A stretch of 64,000 nucleotides of DNA from positions 1 through 64,000 of the forward strand of contig CAYZIS010000007.1 of NCBI GenBank assembly GCA_964478545.1. Reading direction: 5' to 3'. The position numbers and the translations under genes were made by a program. Numbering within the stretch: position 1 is the stretch's first letter; every line of letters starts with the position of its first letter. The notes under the pieces were generated by a model, which worked only from the letters and a program-made list of their open reading frames with translations, ran no database searches and was not told the DNA's origin. Below are positions 33,320 through 41,654 of this stretch, one piece after another. The DNA comes from DQWO01 sp964478545. GTDB taxonomy: Bacteria; Desulfobacterota; Anaeroferrophillalia; Anaeroferrophillales; Anaeroferrophillaceae.

Positions 33320-34228
33320 ATGAAAATACAAAATGTAACCTGGCATTTTATTTTGATGCTGATGCTATTCTTCTTTGGTTCCCTGGGTTTGTTTCAAAAC
33401 ATCGGGCAGGCCGCTGAGTTTATTGATGAGGTGGGTAACCGGGTTGATATACCCCCGCATCCCCAGCGTGTTATCTCCCTGGTTCCCAGCCTGACGGAAG
33501 TTCTTTTTTCCCTGGGCCTGGATGCGCGGGTGGTCGGGGTTACGGATTTTTCCACTTATCCACCAGCCGCCCGGACAAAACCAAGAATCGGCAGCTTTTT
33601 CAACCTTAATCTGGAAAAGATTATTTCCCTGCATCCAGATCTGGTAGTTGCCAGTATGGATGGCAAACAGGAAAAAATTATTGTTTCACTGAAGAAATTC
33701 CACATATCCATCTATCGGGTCAATCCCAGAAGTTTAAATGATATTTACCGGAGTATTAGTAACCTGGGTGAAATAACGGGAACCCTGCCTCAAGCCCAGC
33801 AGGTTATTTTGTCAATGAAAAAGCAGGTTGGGGCCGTGGAGAGGCGGGTTGCCCATCGGCCGAAGAAACGGGTTTTTTATCAGGTTGGAGTTGATCCCAT
33901 CGTTACTGTCAATGGTGGAACTTTTGCCGCGGATTTGATTCGACGTGCTGGTGGCATCCTGGTAACCAGGAAAAATCCCATACTGTATCCCCGGTATTCC
34001 ATCGAACGGGTTATTGCTGATAATCCCCAGGTCATTATCATTTCTTCCATGTCACCCAAGACGAACTATCGCCGATTTGCCGGAACCTGGAAAAAATGGC
34101 GCTCCATCGAAGCTGTTCGTCTGAATCAGGTCTATGTTATTGATGCTGACCTGGTTGATCGTCCTTCACCCAGGATTGTTATGGGGTTGGAAAAAATTGC
34201 CCGTTTGCTTCATCCTGAAGCCTGGTGA
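33320..34228 (+). CDS. btuF: Cobalamin-type periplasmic binding protein BtuF
   Basis: A 302-residue class III binding protein with a signal peptide (FILMLMLFFFGSLGLFQNIG, cleavage near QAAEF). The mature part starts EFIDEVGNRVDIPPHPQRVI and has SLVPSLTEVLFSLGLDARVVGV, FSTYPPAARTKPRIGSFF and LEKIISLHPDLVVAS, the BtuF/FepB pattern. With btuC and btuD downstream it forms a complete corrinoid importer, though haem or iron chelates remain possible for the family. The ATG at 33320 is chosen to give a proper signal peptide. A palindromic repeat follows directly after the stop. Confidence 0.88.
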   Translation: MKIQNVTWHFILMLMLFFFGSLGLFQNIGQAAEFIDEVGNRVDIPPHPQRVISLVPSLTEVLFSLGLDARVVGVTDFSTYPPAARTKPRIGSFFNLNLEKIISLHPDLVVASMDGKQEKIIVSLKKFHISIYRVNPRSLNDIYRSISNLGEITGTLPQAQQVILSMKKQVGAVERRVAHRPKKRVFYQVGVDPIVTVNGGTFAADLIRRAGGILVTRKNPILYPRYSIERVIADNPQVIIISSMSPKTNYRRFAGTWKKWRSIEAVRLNQVYVIDADLVDRPSPRIVMGLEKIARLLHPEAW

Positions 34229-34242
34229 TGAAAACCTAACAG

Positions 34243-34604
34243 TATCCATCCGGAAACTAGTGTTTCCGGATGGGTAATCAGTTCTCAACTTTCTGCAGTC
34301 AGCTTAACTAGTACTGCGTCCCGAAAGTCTTGACCATATTAGTGGCAATCCTAAATCTGATATGCCAGCATCATATTGAACCATTTTATGCAATATAAAT
34401 AAAGTAATATCAACAAGTTACACGTATAAAAAGGATCAATATTGTTCTTCGTTTCACGTAAATTAAACAGCCAGAAAACATATCAGAACTTCTGGGACGT
34501 AGTACTAGCTGTTTCTCCAATGTTTTACTGAAAGCTGAAAGCTGATGGCTGATCGCTGAAAGCGTTTATCAGGAAATGAATGTTTCCAAATGAACACTAA
34601 ACAG
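34243..34604. repeat. Composite palindromic repeat (family R), copy 1, with a nested insertion
   Basis: It starts with a near-perfect hairpin (CCATCCGGAAAC-TAGT-GTTTCCGGATGG, 34246-34273) and ends with ACTGAAAGCTGAAAGCTGAT, GAAAGCGTTTATCAGGAAAT and CCAAATGAACACTAA. The same beginning and end are at 54788-54930. In this copy a 193-bp element (34312-34504) splits it. The remaining bases between btuF and the small gene at 34618 hold nothing else I can name. Confidence 0.7.
34312..34504. mobile_element. 193-bp element (family M3) with CTAG target duplication
   Basis: Terminal inverted repeats read TACTGCGTCCCGAAAGT and, at the other end, ACTTCTGGGACGTAGTA. The element is bounded by CTAG at 34308-34311 and again at 34505-34508. 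Removing the element and one CTAG gives CAGCTTAACTAGCTGTTT, which matches the uninterrupted copy at about 54833-54848 (CAGCTTAACCAGTTGTTT). It encodes no protein. Confidence 0.75.
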
Positions 34605-34617
34605 GATTTTTTGAAAA

Positions 34618-34794
34618 ATGATTAACGAAAAACTGGAAAACGAACAGCGGGGCATTACAGACCGGCGTTATCTGACCTGTGAGAAATATGGTGATGTGTT
34701 TGAAATTAAGGATGGTATGGCTTGCCATCATCCAACAGAAACCTGTAAATACCGGTTGTCATGTCCCATTTACCAGATAGGTCAAAATGATTGA
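34618..34794 (+). CDS. Small cysteine-rich protein coupled to cobQ
   Basis: A 58-codon frame from the ATG at 34618 to the TGA at 34792-34794. It contains four cysteines (residues 21, 36, 43, 49) in CEKYG, MACHHPTETCKYRLSCPIYQ, a spacing that could bind zinc or an iron-sulfur cluster. Its end overlaps the first possible cobQ start (34787) by eight bases, so the genes are probably translated together. I do not recognise it; a metal-binding helper for cobalamin synthesis or uptake is a guess from location. Only a weak ribosome site is seen. Confidence 0.6.
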   Translation: MINEKLENEQRGITDRRYLTCEKYGDVFEIKDGMACHHPTETCKYRLSCPIYQIGQND

Positions 34795-36370
34795 TAGGGG
34801 TGTGAAAACTATGGTCAGTAACAAAAAACAGGCAAAACTCTTGATGGTGCAAGGCACCGGTTCAAGTGTTGGTAAAAGCATGCTGGTGGCTGGTTTATGC
34901 CGTTATTTTGCCCGCCAGGGGGTAGCCGTTGTCCCCTTTAAAGCTCAGAACATGGCTCTTAATTCGTATATTACCCCCGAGGGGCATGAAATGGGCCGGG
35001 CGCAGGTGGTGCAGGCCGAAGCCTGCGGGTTGGTACCTCATGTACATATGAATCCGGTTTTGATCAAGCCCAACAGCGATGTTGGGGCCCAGGTGATTAT
35101 CCACGGGGTGCCGGTGGGCAATATGTCAGCGGTTAAGTATCATCAGTACAAGGGGAAGGCCTGGGAAGCGGTGTTGAGCAGCTTTTCTTTTTTGCGGGAC
35201 CACTATGAACTCATTATTATTGAAGGGGCTGGCAGCCCGGCAGAGATTAACTTGCGTGAGAATGATATTGTCAACATGGGTTTGGCAACCCATATCGGGG
35301 CACCGGTTCTGCTGGTTGGTGATATTGATAAGGGCGGAGTTTTTGCATCGCTGGTGGGTACCATGGAATTACTGTCTCCTGTTGAACGGGAGTTGGTCAA
35401 AGGTTTTGTGATCAATAAATTCCGTGGCGATCGCCGACTGCTGGAGCCGGGATTGGAGATCATTTCCCGCCGCTGCAATGTGCCTTTTGTCGGTGTTGTT
35501 CCTTATTTCCGTGATTTTTACCTGCCTGAGGAAGATGGAGTGGCAGTGGAAGGGTATGGAAAGGGGGCCGAAGAGGATGTGACCGTATCCCGGGTTGGAA
35601 AACTGCTGGTGGCCGTGATTAAGCTGCCCCATATATCAAATTTTACCGACTTTGATCCCCTGGATCAGGAAGTGGATGTCCGGCTGGACTATCTGCAGCC
35701 GGAAGAAGATTTTGCCGATTATGATCTGGTTATTATCCCCGGCAGTAAAAATACCATTGATGATCTACAGCAGCTCCACCAGTTGGGTTTTGCTCATCGT
35801 CTCACAGAATTTGCAGCTGCCGGAGGAGCTGTTGCTGGTATTTGTGGTGGCTATCAGATGCTTGGACGGTATATCACCGACCCTTATCAGGTGGAGACCG
35901 TCCAGGGCCAGGTGGAAGGGCTTGGGCTTTTGGAGGTACAAACCGAACTGGACCGGGAAAAAGTGACTGTCCAGAGTTGTGGTGAATTGGTTGCTGGTGG
36001 CTGGCCGGGCATGGACCAACTTCAGGTTTCCGGCTACGAAATTCATATGGGTCGTACCCGGTTGGAATCCAGCGCCAGAGCGTTGTTGTTGGTGGCGGAA
36101 AACAGCACTGAAGGGAGCAGCCATTATGATGGGGCTTTAAATGTTGACGGGACCGTCTGGGGGACATATTTCCATGGAATTTTTGATAACGATGATTTTC
36201 GCCGCCAGTACCTGAACCGGCTGAAACAAAAACGTTTTGGTGCACAGGTAGCGTCCCTGCCGGCGGGTTCATTTGCGGTGCAAAAGGAAAAAGGTTTGGA
36301 TTCATTGGCGGACTTGCTGGCTGATGCTCTTGATATGGTGGTCATAAAAACCATCATTGAGAATTGTTGA
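34787..36370 (+). CDS. cobQ: Cobyric acid synthase
   Basis: A 527-residue amidotransferase. The N-terminal dethiobiotin-synthetase-like domain has LMVQGTGSSVGKSMLVAGLC and VPFKAQNMALNSYITPEG. IIIEGAGSPAEINLRENDIV and LLVGDIDKGGVFASLVG complete it. The C-terminal class I glutaminase-like domain has the nucleophile in AGICGGYQMLGRYI and a late YFHGIFDN. It amidates four carboxyls of adenosylcobyrinate a,c-diamide. ATG at 34787 overlaps the small Cys-rich gene; ATG at 34811 is an alternative. btuC begins right after its stop. Confidence 0.96.
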   Translation: MIDRGVKTMVSNKKQAKLLMVQGTGSSVGKSMLVAGLCRYFARQGVAVVPFKAQNMALNSYITPEGHEMGRAQVVQAEACGLVPHVHMNPVLIKPNSDVGAQVIIHGVPVGNMSAVKYHQYKGKAWEAVLSSFSFLRDHYELIIIEGAGSPAEINLRENDIVNMGLATHIGAPVLLVGDIDKGGVFASLVGTMELLSPVERELVKGFVINKFRGDRRLLEPGLEIISRRCNVPFVGVVPYFRDFYLPEEDGVAVEGYGKGAEEDVTVSRVGKLLVAVIKLPHISNFTDFDPLDQEVDVRLDYLQPEEDFADYDLVIIPGSKNTIDDLQQLHQLGFAHRLTEFAAAGGAVAGICGGYQMLGRYITDPYQVETVQGQVEGLGLLEVQTELDREKVTVQSCGELVAGGWPGMDQLQVSGYEIHMGRTRLESSARALLLVAENSTEGSSHYDGALNVDGTVWGTYFHGIFDNDDFRRQYLNRLKQKRFGAQVASLPAGSFAVQKEKGLDSLADLLADALDMVVIKTIIENC

Positions 36371-37417
36371 ATGTCCAGAACTTCTTGGTATTTTTTATTT
36401 TTATCGTTTCTCATCGTCTTGATCATCATGATTTCGGCGGTGTTGGGTGCTGCCCAGCTTTCTCTGGTGGCAGTGCTAAAGGCGCTGGTTGGTGGATTGC
36501 CGGGGTTCAAAAGTCTGTTGCATGGAGAAACAGTGCCTCTGAGTCATCATTTGATAGTCTGGGATGTGCGGCTGCCCCGTATCCTGGTGGCCCTGCTGGT
36601 AGGGGCCTCCCTGGGGATGGCCGGGGCCGTATTCCAGGGTTTGCTGCTTAATCCTCTGGCTGATCCTTTTACTATTGGGGTTTCTGCGGGGGCCGCATTC
36701 GGGGCCACGGTAGCAATTATTCTTCAGGGGGTGATCGTTGGTCTTCCCGTATTACATAGCTTTGGCATTATTCCCTTTTTTGCCTTTGCCGGGGCCCTGT
36801 TGTCTTTATTTTTTGTCTATTTCATTGCCAGAAGTGAAGGTCGTATTTTACCGGAAAGTCTGATACTTGCCGGGGTGATTGTTGCCTCCTTTTTGTCAGC
36901 TTTAATCAGCTTTTGTAAAAGTATTGCCGGTGATAACCTGTCAGCTATCGTGTTTTGGATTATGGGTAGCCTTTCAGGTCGACTCTGGCAGCATGTCTAC
37001 ATTCTGTTGCCCTATTTCATTGTCTGTTTTCTCATCATGCAGGCCCATGCCCGGCATCTTAATATTATGGCCATGGGAGATACCACTGCCATGCAGCTGG
37101 GTGTCGATGTTCAGCAGGTACGTCGCCGCCTGTTGTTATTTGCCTCGCTGCTGACGGCAGTTGCTGTATCCATCAGTGGAGTGATTGGTTTTGTTGGTCT
37201 GGTGGTACCCCATATTAACCGATTGATTCTGGGCCCTAACCATCGGACTTTGATTCCGGCATCGGCTTTGCTGGGTGGCGGGATATTAATCCTTTCCGAT
37301 ACCCTGGCTCGCACGGTTGCCGGATCAACGGAAATTCCCGTGGGGGTGGTGACCGCATTGCTGGGAGCGCCTTTTTTCTGTTATATTTTCAAGAAAAAAT
37401 TCAATGCGTCCCATTAG
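36371..37417 (+). CDS. btuC: Cobalamin ABC transporter permease BtuC
   Basis: A 348-residue FecCD-family permease with about nine or ten membrane spans. Family marks include VWDVRLPRILVALLVGASLG, MAGAVFQGLLLNPLADPFTI, GVSAGAAFGA, FWIMGSLSGRLWQHV and GVIGFVGLVVPHINRLILGP. It forms the channel of the importer with BtuF and BtuD. The ATG follows the cobQ stop with no gap. Assignment to cobalamin rather than iron siderophores or haem rests on the neighbours cobO, cobQ and btuF. Confidence 0.9.
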   Translation: MSRTSWYFLFLSFLIVLIIMISAVLGAAQLSLVAVLKALVGGLPGFKSLLHGETVPLSHHLIVWDVRLPRILVALLVGASLGMAGAVFQGLLLNPLADPFTIGVSAGAAFGATVAIILQGVIVGLPVLHSFGIIPFFAFAGALLSLFFVYFIARSEGRILPESLILAGVIVASFLSALISFCKSIAGDNLSAIVFWIMGSLSGRLWQHVYILLPYFIVCFLIMQAHARHLNIMAMGDTTAMQLGVDVQQVRRRLLLFASLLTAVAVSISGVIGFVGLVVPHINRLILGPNHRTLIPASALLGGGILILSDTLARTVAGSTEIPVGVVTALLGAPFFCYIFKKKFNASH

Positions 37418-37420
37418 CAC

Positions 37421-37668
37421 CTTACTCCTGAATTGCTGTCACTCTTTTGAGTAACTAATTATAATATATTGAAATCATTAATCTTTTGTTTGTCAATAGC
37501 TCACGTTTATAAAGCAATTGCCTAAGGATGTTCCGGCTTGGCTCATAGCCGTGTCTGCCGACAGGCAGGCGGCATTGATCGCCGGCGAGAATGAGCGAGA
37601 GCCATGTCGGAACGTTCTGAAGGAAATTTCTTTTGGGTTGAGGGACTTAGCCCGCCTTAGAGTGGAAT
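37421..37668. repeat. Repeat cluster between btuC and btuD (repeat C fragment, core-A element, GC hairpin)
   Basis: 37421-37465 resembles repeat C (TTACTCCTGAATTGCTGTCA). 37526-37616 is a core-A element (GGCTTGGCTCATAGCCGTGT), and 37455-37616 as a whole aligns with 56083-56250. TTTGGGTTGAGGGACTTAGC at 37632-37651 is the GC hairpin type also found after the 7546 copy. No gene was seen. Confidence 0.65.
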
Positions 37669-37678
37669 TGTATTGTAG

Positions 37679-38509
37679 ATGACCCAGGCTGAAAAAAAAT
37701 CTCCTTCATCAAAGCGATCCTTTAATGAATTGTTACGGGTCAACAGTTTGTCTTGTGGTTATGGCAGCAAGATGGTGCTCCATGATGTTTCCTTCAGTCT
37801 CTGGACAGGCTTTTTTTGTGGTCTTCTAGGCCCCAATGGTTCGGGTAAATCCACTTTGATTAATAATCTCTGCCGGGTATTTCAGCCCCAGGGAGGTGAA
37901 CTTTTTCTGGAAGGACAAAACCTGGAAGCATTCAGCCGCCGCGAACTGGCAACCAAGATTGCGGTGGTTCCCCAGGATACGCATATTTCATTCCCTTTTT
38001 TGGTTCGTGAAGTGGTGTCCATGGGGCGCAACCCTCATATTTCAGGTTTGTTTGCCAAAGGTTACCGGGAAGACGACCCGGTAGTTTCCCGCATCATGGC
38101 GGAAACCGGCATAGAGTATCTGCAGGACCGTCCTATTACCAATATCAGTGGTGGTGAACGGCAGCTGGTGCTACTGGCCCGGGCGCTGGTTCAGGAACCG
38201 AAACTTCTTTTGCTGGATGAACCAACTTCCAACCTTGACATCAGCCATTCAGTTAAAATTCTGCGGTTGGTGGAAAAAAAGGTGAAAGATGAGGGCTTGG
38301 CGGTGCTGGCTATCTTCCATGACCTGAATCTGGCCAGTATTTTTACTGATTATCTTTTTCTGCTTCAGGAAGGGAGCATTGCTTTCCAGGGGGAAACGAT
38401 CGACGTCATGCAGCAGCATATCCTGGAAAAGGTTTTTGCCACCGACTTATGTGTTTATACCCCACCTTTGATTGGCCGTCCCCAGGTTTCCATTCCCACG
38501 GTTTTATAA
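37679..38509 (+). CDS. btuD: Cobalamin ABC transporter ATP-binding protein BtuD
   Basis: A 276-residue ABC ATPase of the FepC/BtuD group. Walker A is LGPNGSGKSTLINNL, the Q-loop is VVPQDTHISF, the signature is NISGGERQLVLLARALVQEP, Walker B is LLLLDEPTSNLD and the switch histidine is in IFHDLNLAS. It energises BtuC/BtuF uptake. It is separated from btuC by a 260-base repeat region, so its expression may depend on read-through or its own start. No clear ribosome site precedes the ATG at 37679. Its stop faces the yihY stop with ten bases between. Confidence 0.9.
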   Translation: MTQAEKKSPSSKRSFNELLRVNSLSCGYGSKMVLHDVSFSLWTGFFCGLLGPNGSGKSTLINNLCRVFQPQGGELFLEGQNLEAFSRRELATKIAVVPQDTHISFPFLVREVVSMGRNPHISGLFAKGYREDDPVVSRIMAETGIEYLQDRPITNISGGERQLVLLARALVQEPKLLLLDEPTSNLDISHSVKILRLVEKKVKDEGLAVLAIFHDLNLASIFTDYLFLLQEGSIAFQGETIDVMQQHILEKVFATDLCVYTPPLIGRPQVSIPTVL

Positions 38510-38519
38510 AAATCATCAA

Positions 38520-39956
38520 TCAATCGGCAGCAGCCTTCTGTTCCATCATGATCTTGGCGATGGTAAAGCGGGAAGCGGATTCATGTACCGTCTGCATGAC
38601 TTTTGCGGTCAACTTGCCCCCTGGGCTGTTTCCCGGCTGTTTGCCCCAGATGAGGTCGATGATGGCGGTGGGTTTCATGGTTTCTGCCGGGCCAGCCGGC
38701 ATTAGATAGTCCTCATTACCGTTAACCTGTCGTAAGAGCCCGGCATTCAGTAAATCAGCACTGATGTTCTGGATTGTCGGCTCCAGTTCATTCATCCTTT
38801 GGGCCACGTCCCCTAAACTGCTTCGTTTTTGCTGTTGAAAATCCTTGAAGATAAGTGTCAGTAAATCCAGACTGAGAGCAAGTCGCCTTACCGGGGTGAT
38901 GATTGTTTGTTTTGGTTGGTAATAACGATAAGTCTGGAGGGCGAAGGCTACTTCAGCCCCGGTGAGAAAAACAATCCAGCCTAAGTGTATCCAGAGTAAA
39001 AACAGTGGTACGGTGGCAAACGAACCATAAATGGCATTATACCTGGCGACACCGATCTGCAGATGTAAATAGATCCTTTGGATCAGCAGCAAACCAATGG
39101 TTCCCGCCAGGCCGCCGGCCAGGGCCGGACGAAATCGTATTTTGGTATTGGGTAAAAATTGGTAAAGCAAAGTGAAGGTGCCGGTAAGTACAAGGAAAGG
39201 AAAGAGCTCTGAACTCATGATCAGAAGCCAGTTGGCCGGCAGTAAATATTTCAGTTTATCAATCAGTAGCGGGCTGTCCAGCGCCGCGGACATCCCCAGG
39301 CCGGCATTGATGGCAATGGGAAAGAGAACCATCAGGGCCAGATAATCCATGATCCGTCGGCCAAAAGGACGGCCGCATGGAGCCCTCCAAATGGCATTCA
39401 TGGCTCCTTCAATGCTGCCGATAACCATAATCACGGTAAAAAATAAAATAATAATTCCCGCAGCGCCCAGGGTGGCAAAGTTGGTACGATCAACATAGTC
39501 AAAAACCTGATCAACCGCGGCCCGTAAATGGCTGCTGAAATCTTTGCCGGCAGGCTTGCCATCCTGACGGCTGTCTTCGGTCGAAGTATCTGTAGCAGAG
39601 AGGGGAGGCGTTTCCTGATCTCTTGCCGTGGTTTTCTCCGGTTCCGCTGAAACCTGGGCTATCAGTTTATAGGCGGTTTCCCGAAGCTGATCGCCAGCAC
39701 CCAGGCCCTTGAGAACCGCGGTACTCAGTGCCAGCATGGGAACCAGGGATAAGACAATGGTGAACGTAAGAGCACTGGCTCTTGAGGTTACGGCGTCTTT
39801 CTTGAATTCCTGTAGGATGATGGCGCAAACGCGCAAGAAGAGAAAAAACCGCTGTTGCCACCAGTTCCCCTCTGGTTCAGCCCAGATTCTGGCCAGGAAT
39901 TCTTTTAGCTGTTTCCGGCCATTTAATGCTTTTGGTTCCTTTGCTTTTATTCGCAT
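38520..39956 (-). CDS. YihY/UPF0761 family membrane protein
   Basis: A 478-residue membrane protein. The YihY core is seen in FKKDAVTSRASALTFTIVLS, LVPMLALSTAVLKGLG, NATLG-like FATLGAAGIIILFFTVIMV, EGAMNAIWRAPCGRPFGRRI and GSFATVPLFLLWIHLGWIVF. A hydrophilic insert of about 45 residues (TTARDQETPPLSATDTSTED) sits after the first span. The last 90 residues resemble a winged-helix domain (LGDVAQRMNELEPTIQNISA), as in longer members once called ribonuclease BN. The function is unknown; the family was mis-assigned to RNase activity in the past. Confidence 0.85.
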   Translation of the reverse strand: MRIKAKEPKALNGRKQLKEFLARIWAEPEGNWWQQRFFLFLRVCAIILQEFKKDAVTSRASALTFTIVLSLVPMLALSTAVLKGLGAGDQLRETAYKLIAQVSAEPEKTTARDQETPPLSATDTSTEDSRQDGKPAGKDFSSHLRAAVDQVFDYVDRTNFATLGAAGIIILFFTVIMVIGSIEGAMNAIWRAPCGRPFGRRIMDYLALMVLFPIAINAGLGMSAALDSPLLIDKLKYLLPANWLLIMSSELFPFLVLTGTFTLLYQFLPNTKIRFRPALAGGLAGTIGLLLIQRIYLHLQIGVARYNAIYGSFATVPLFLLWIHLGWIVFLTGAEVAFALQTYRYYQPKQTIITPVRRLALSLDLLTLIFKDFQQQKRSSLGDVAQRMNELEPTIQNISADLLNAGLLRQVNGNEDYLMPAGPAETMKPTAIIDLIWGKQPGNSPGGKLTAKVMQTVHESASRFTIAKIMMEQKAAAD

Positions 39957-40027
39957 GGGATATGTCCTGTTTTGTCTGTCACAGTGCGGTTCGGCGTCTG
40001 GTGGAGCTTATTCAGTTTTCATTTGTA

Positions 40028-41233
40028 TCATGTCCATGAGCTGAGCTGATCGAAAATTTCTTCCTGACTGACCACCTGCTGTCGAGGGGCTGGAAGCCAG
40101 CGTGGTATGCCGGCAATGATTTTCAGCAAGCAGGTTGAATGTTTCTGCGTTCCCCGGATCAAATCAGCAAACTGCTGGTTGACCCACTCATTTTTTACCA
40201 GCCAGTTAAAAGTTAGGTAGGTATTGCAATAAATAATATCGGCCAGTATCCGGGAAAAAAGCAGCTCTCTGGTAATTACTTTAATTCTCCGATTATAACT
40301 TTTTTCCAGACTGCTCCTGCCGCCAAGAAAATCCATGATGCTTTTCTCTGCCAGCCGGGCACTTTGCAGGGCGTAATAAATTCCTTCGCCGAAAACGCTT
40401 TCACACAGACCGGCTGCATCACCTGCAAGCAGAATATTTCCCCGGCTGATCTTTGCCCCTATGGGTTTAACTGGCAGGGCTCCACCCCTGATCCCCTCAA
40501 GTCGGCAAGTTTGTAACAGCGGGTTTTTAGCCGCAAATTCTGCCAGCAGGCGGCGTAGCGGTCGGTTTTTCGTTGTTGTGGCAACCTTGTAGAGTCCGAT
40601 ATTGAAATGATCCCTTTTGGGGAATATCCAGCCGTAACCTTTGTGAATGGCTCCGAAATCAAGCCATGTCCGGGAACTAAAACCTTCAAGTACTCGATGA
40701 TTTTCAGGGTAGGCTCTGGCCTGAATTGCATGGGCCAGGCAGGGCCTTTTGTCGGGAAAAAGTTGTTTACGTACTGTACTGAATACACCATCGGCTCCCA
40801 CCAGGATTCTGGCTGCTACCTGACCCTCAGAGGTTGAAACCGTGACGGTTGTGCCCTGGGGGGAAAAATGTCTGAATGTTGCCGGTGCCATCAGTGTTGC
40901 TCCGGCATTTACAGCTTGTTGGGCTAGGTAATGATCAAAATTTGACCTGCTGACCGTGTAGCCGGCTCCGGGCATTTCCTGGTAAAAGACACCCTTGTCC
41001 TTGAAAGCCAGATAGGTTCCGGAAATTATCCTGGCATCGATTGACGTCGGGGAAAGGCTGAGCTGCCTGAATGATTTTTGGGACAGGCCGCCCCCACATA
41101 CTTTGGGCCGGGGAAGAGGCGATTGCTCGATTATGATTACCGAAAGCTGCTGATGGGCCAGCAGTGTGGCCAGATATCCGCCTGCCGGCCCGGCACCGAT
41201 GATACAGACATCGTATATCTTGTGTTTTTCCAT
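40028..41233 (-). CDS. Geranylgeranyl-reductase-like FAD-dependent oxidoreductase
   Basis: A 401-residue flavoprotein. The FAD-binding GxGxxG is in VCIIGAGPAGGYLATLLA. CGGGLSQKS and the SRSNFDHYLAQQAVNAGA segment are typical of the geranylgeranyl reductase family. The second FAD motif is ILLAGDAAGLCESVFGEGIY. Relatives saturate isoprenoid double bonds or act on other hydrophobic substrates. With polyprenyl synthesis genes elsewhere in the window, modification of a quinone side chain or lipid is possible but unproven. ATG at 41233 is used; the longer frame runs through the tRNA gene and cannot be real. Confidence 0.85.
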   Translation of the reverse strand: MEKHKIYDVCIIGAGPAGGYLATLLAHQQLSVIIIEQSPLPRPKVCGGGLSQKSFRQLSLSPTSIDARIISGTYLAFKDKGVFYQEMPGAGYTVSRSNFDHYLAQQAVNAGATLMAPATFRHFSPQGTTVTVSTSEGQVAARILVGADGVFSTVRKQLFPDKRPCLAHAIQARAYPENHRVLEGFSSRTWLDFGAIHKGYGWIFPKRDHFNIGLYKVATTTKNRPLRRLLAEFAAKNPLLQTCRLEGIRGGALPVKPIGAKISRGNILLAGDAAGLCESVFGEGIYYALQSARLAEKSIMDFLGGRSSLEKSYNRRIKVITRELLFSRILADIIYCNTYLTFNWLVKNEWVNQQFADLIRGTQKHSTCLLKIIAGIPRWLPAPRQQVVSQEEIFDQLSSWT

Positions 41234-41289
41234 GACCTGGCTGCCGTAAAAATTAAAAGGACTTCCGGGAGTCCGGAAAGTCCTTTTAA

Positions 41290-41378
41290 TGGCGGAGAGA
41301 GTGGGATTCGAACCCACGGTGAGCGTAGCCCACAGCTGATTTCGAGTCAACCGCCTTCGACCTCTCGGCCATCTCTCC
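41290..41378 (-). tRNA. tRNA-Ser (anticodon CGA)
   Basis: Reading the minus strand, GGAGAGA (41378-41372) pairs with TCTCTCC near the 3' end, which is followed by an encoded GCCA. The anticodon stem GTTGA/TCAGC frames the loop CTCGAAA, giving anticodon CGA (41344-41342), which reads UCG. A long variable arm lies between, as in class II tRNAs, and the T arm is GTGGG-TTCGAAT-CCCAC. The whole secondary structure is intact. Confidence 0.97.
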
Positions 41379-41410
41379 GATTGTGAACTCCTGCATTGGC
41401 ATAATTCCAA

Positions 41411-41457
41411 CTAGTGTTCATCCGGAAACCTTCATTTCCTGATGAACGCTTTTCCGG
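41411..41457. repeat. Family R hairpin in the tRNA-Ser leader
   Basis: AGTGTTCATCCGGAAACC, then TTCATTTCCTGATGAACGC and TTTCCGGAT make a copy of the family R end sequence. It lies between the promoter (41468-41496) and the tRNA gene, so it is in the precursor transcript. Confidence 0.6.
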
Positions 41458-41467
41458 ATAAAAATCA

Positions 41468-41496
41468 ATTATACCACACCGGCAGGGGATTGACAA
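41468..41496 (-). promoter_or_regulatory. Promoter of tRNA-Ser(CGA)
   Basis: TTGTCA (41496-41491), 17 bases, TATAAT (41473-41468) on the minus strand, about 90 bases upstream of the tRNA. The -10 box is perfect and the spacing ideal. Confidence 0.75.
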
Positions 41497-41654
41497 ATGC
41501 CGGATGTGAAAAATAAGAATGTTTTTTTTCAACTTTCAGCAGTCACTTGTGCAGGTGTTTTTCTTTGTGTTCTCCAAGTCTTGGCAGTGGCATTCAACGC
41601 AATTGTCGAAAATAATAAGATATCGGCTGGTTAAGCTGAGAGCTGAAAGCTTTG

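Noticed and set aside
41234..41410. N-terminal extension of the flavoprotein frame
   Set aside because: It passes through the intact tRNA-Ser gene; the ATG at 41233 gives a normal start.
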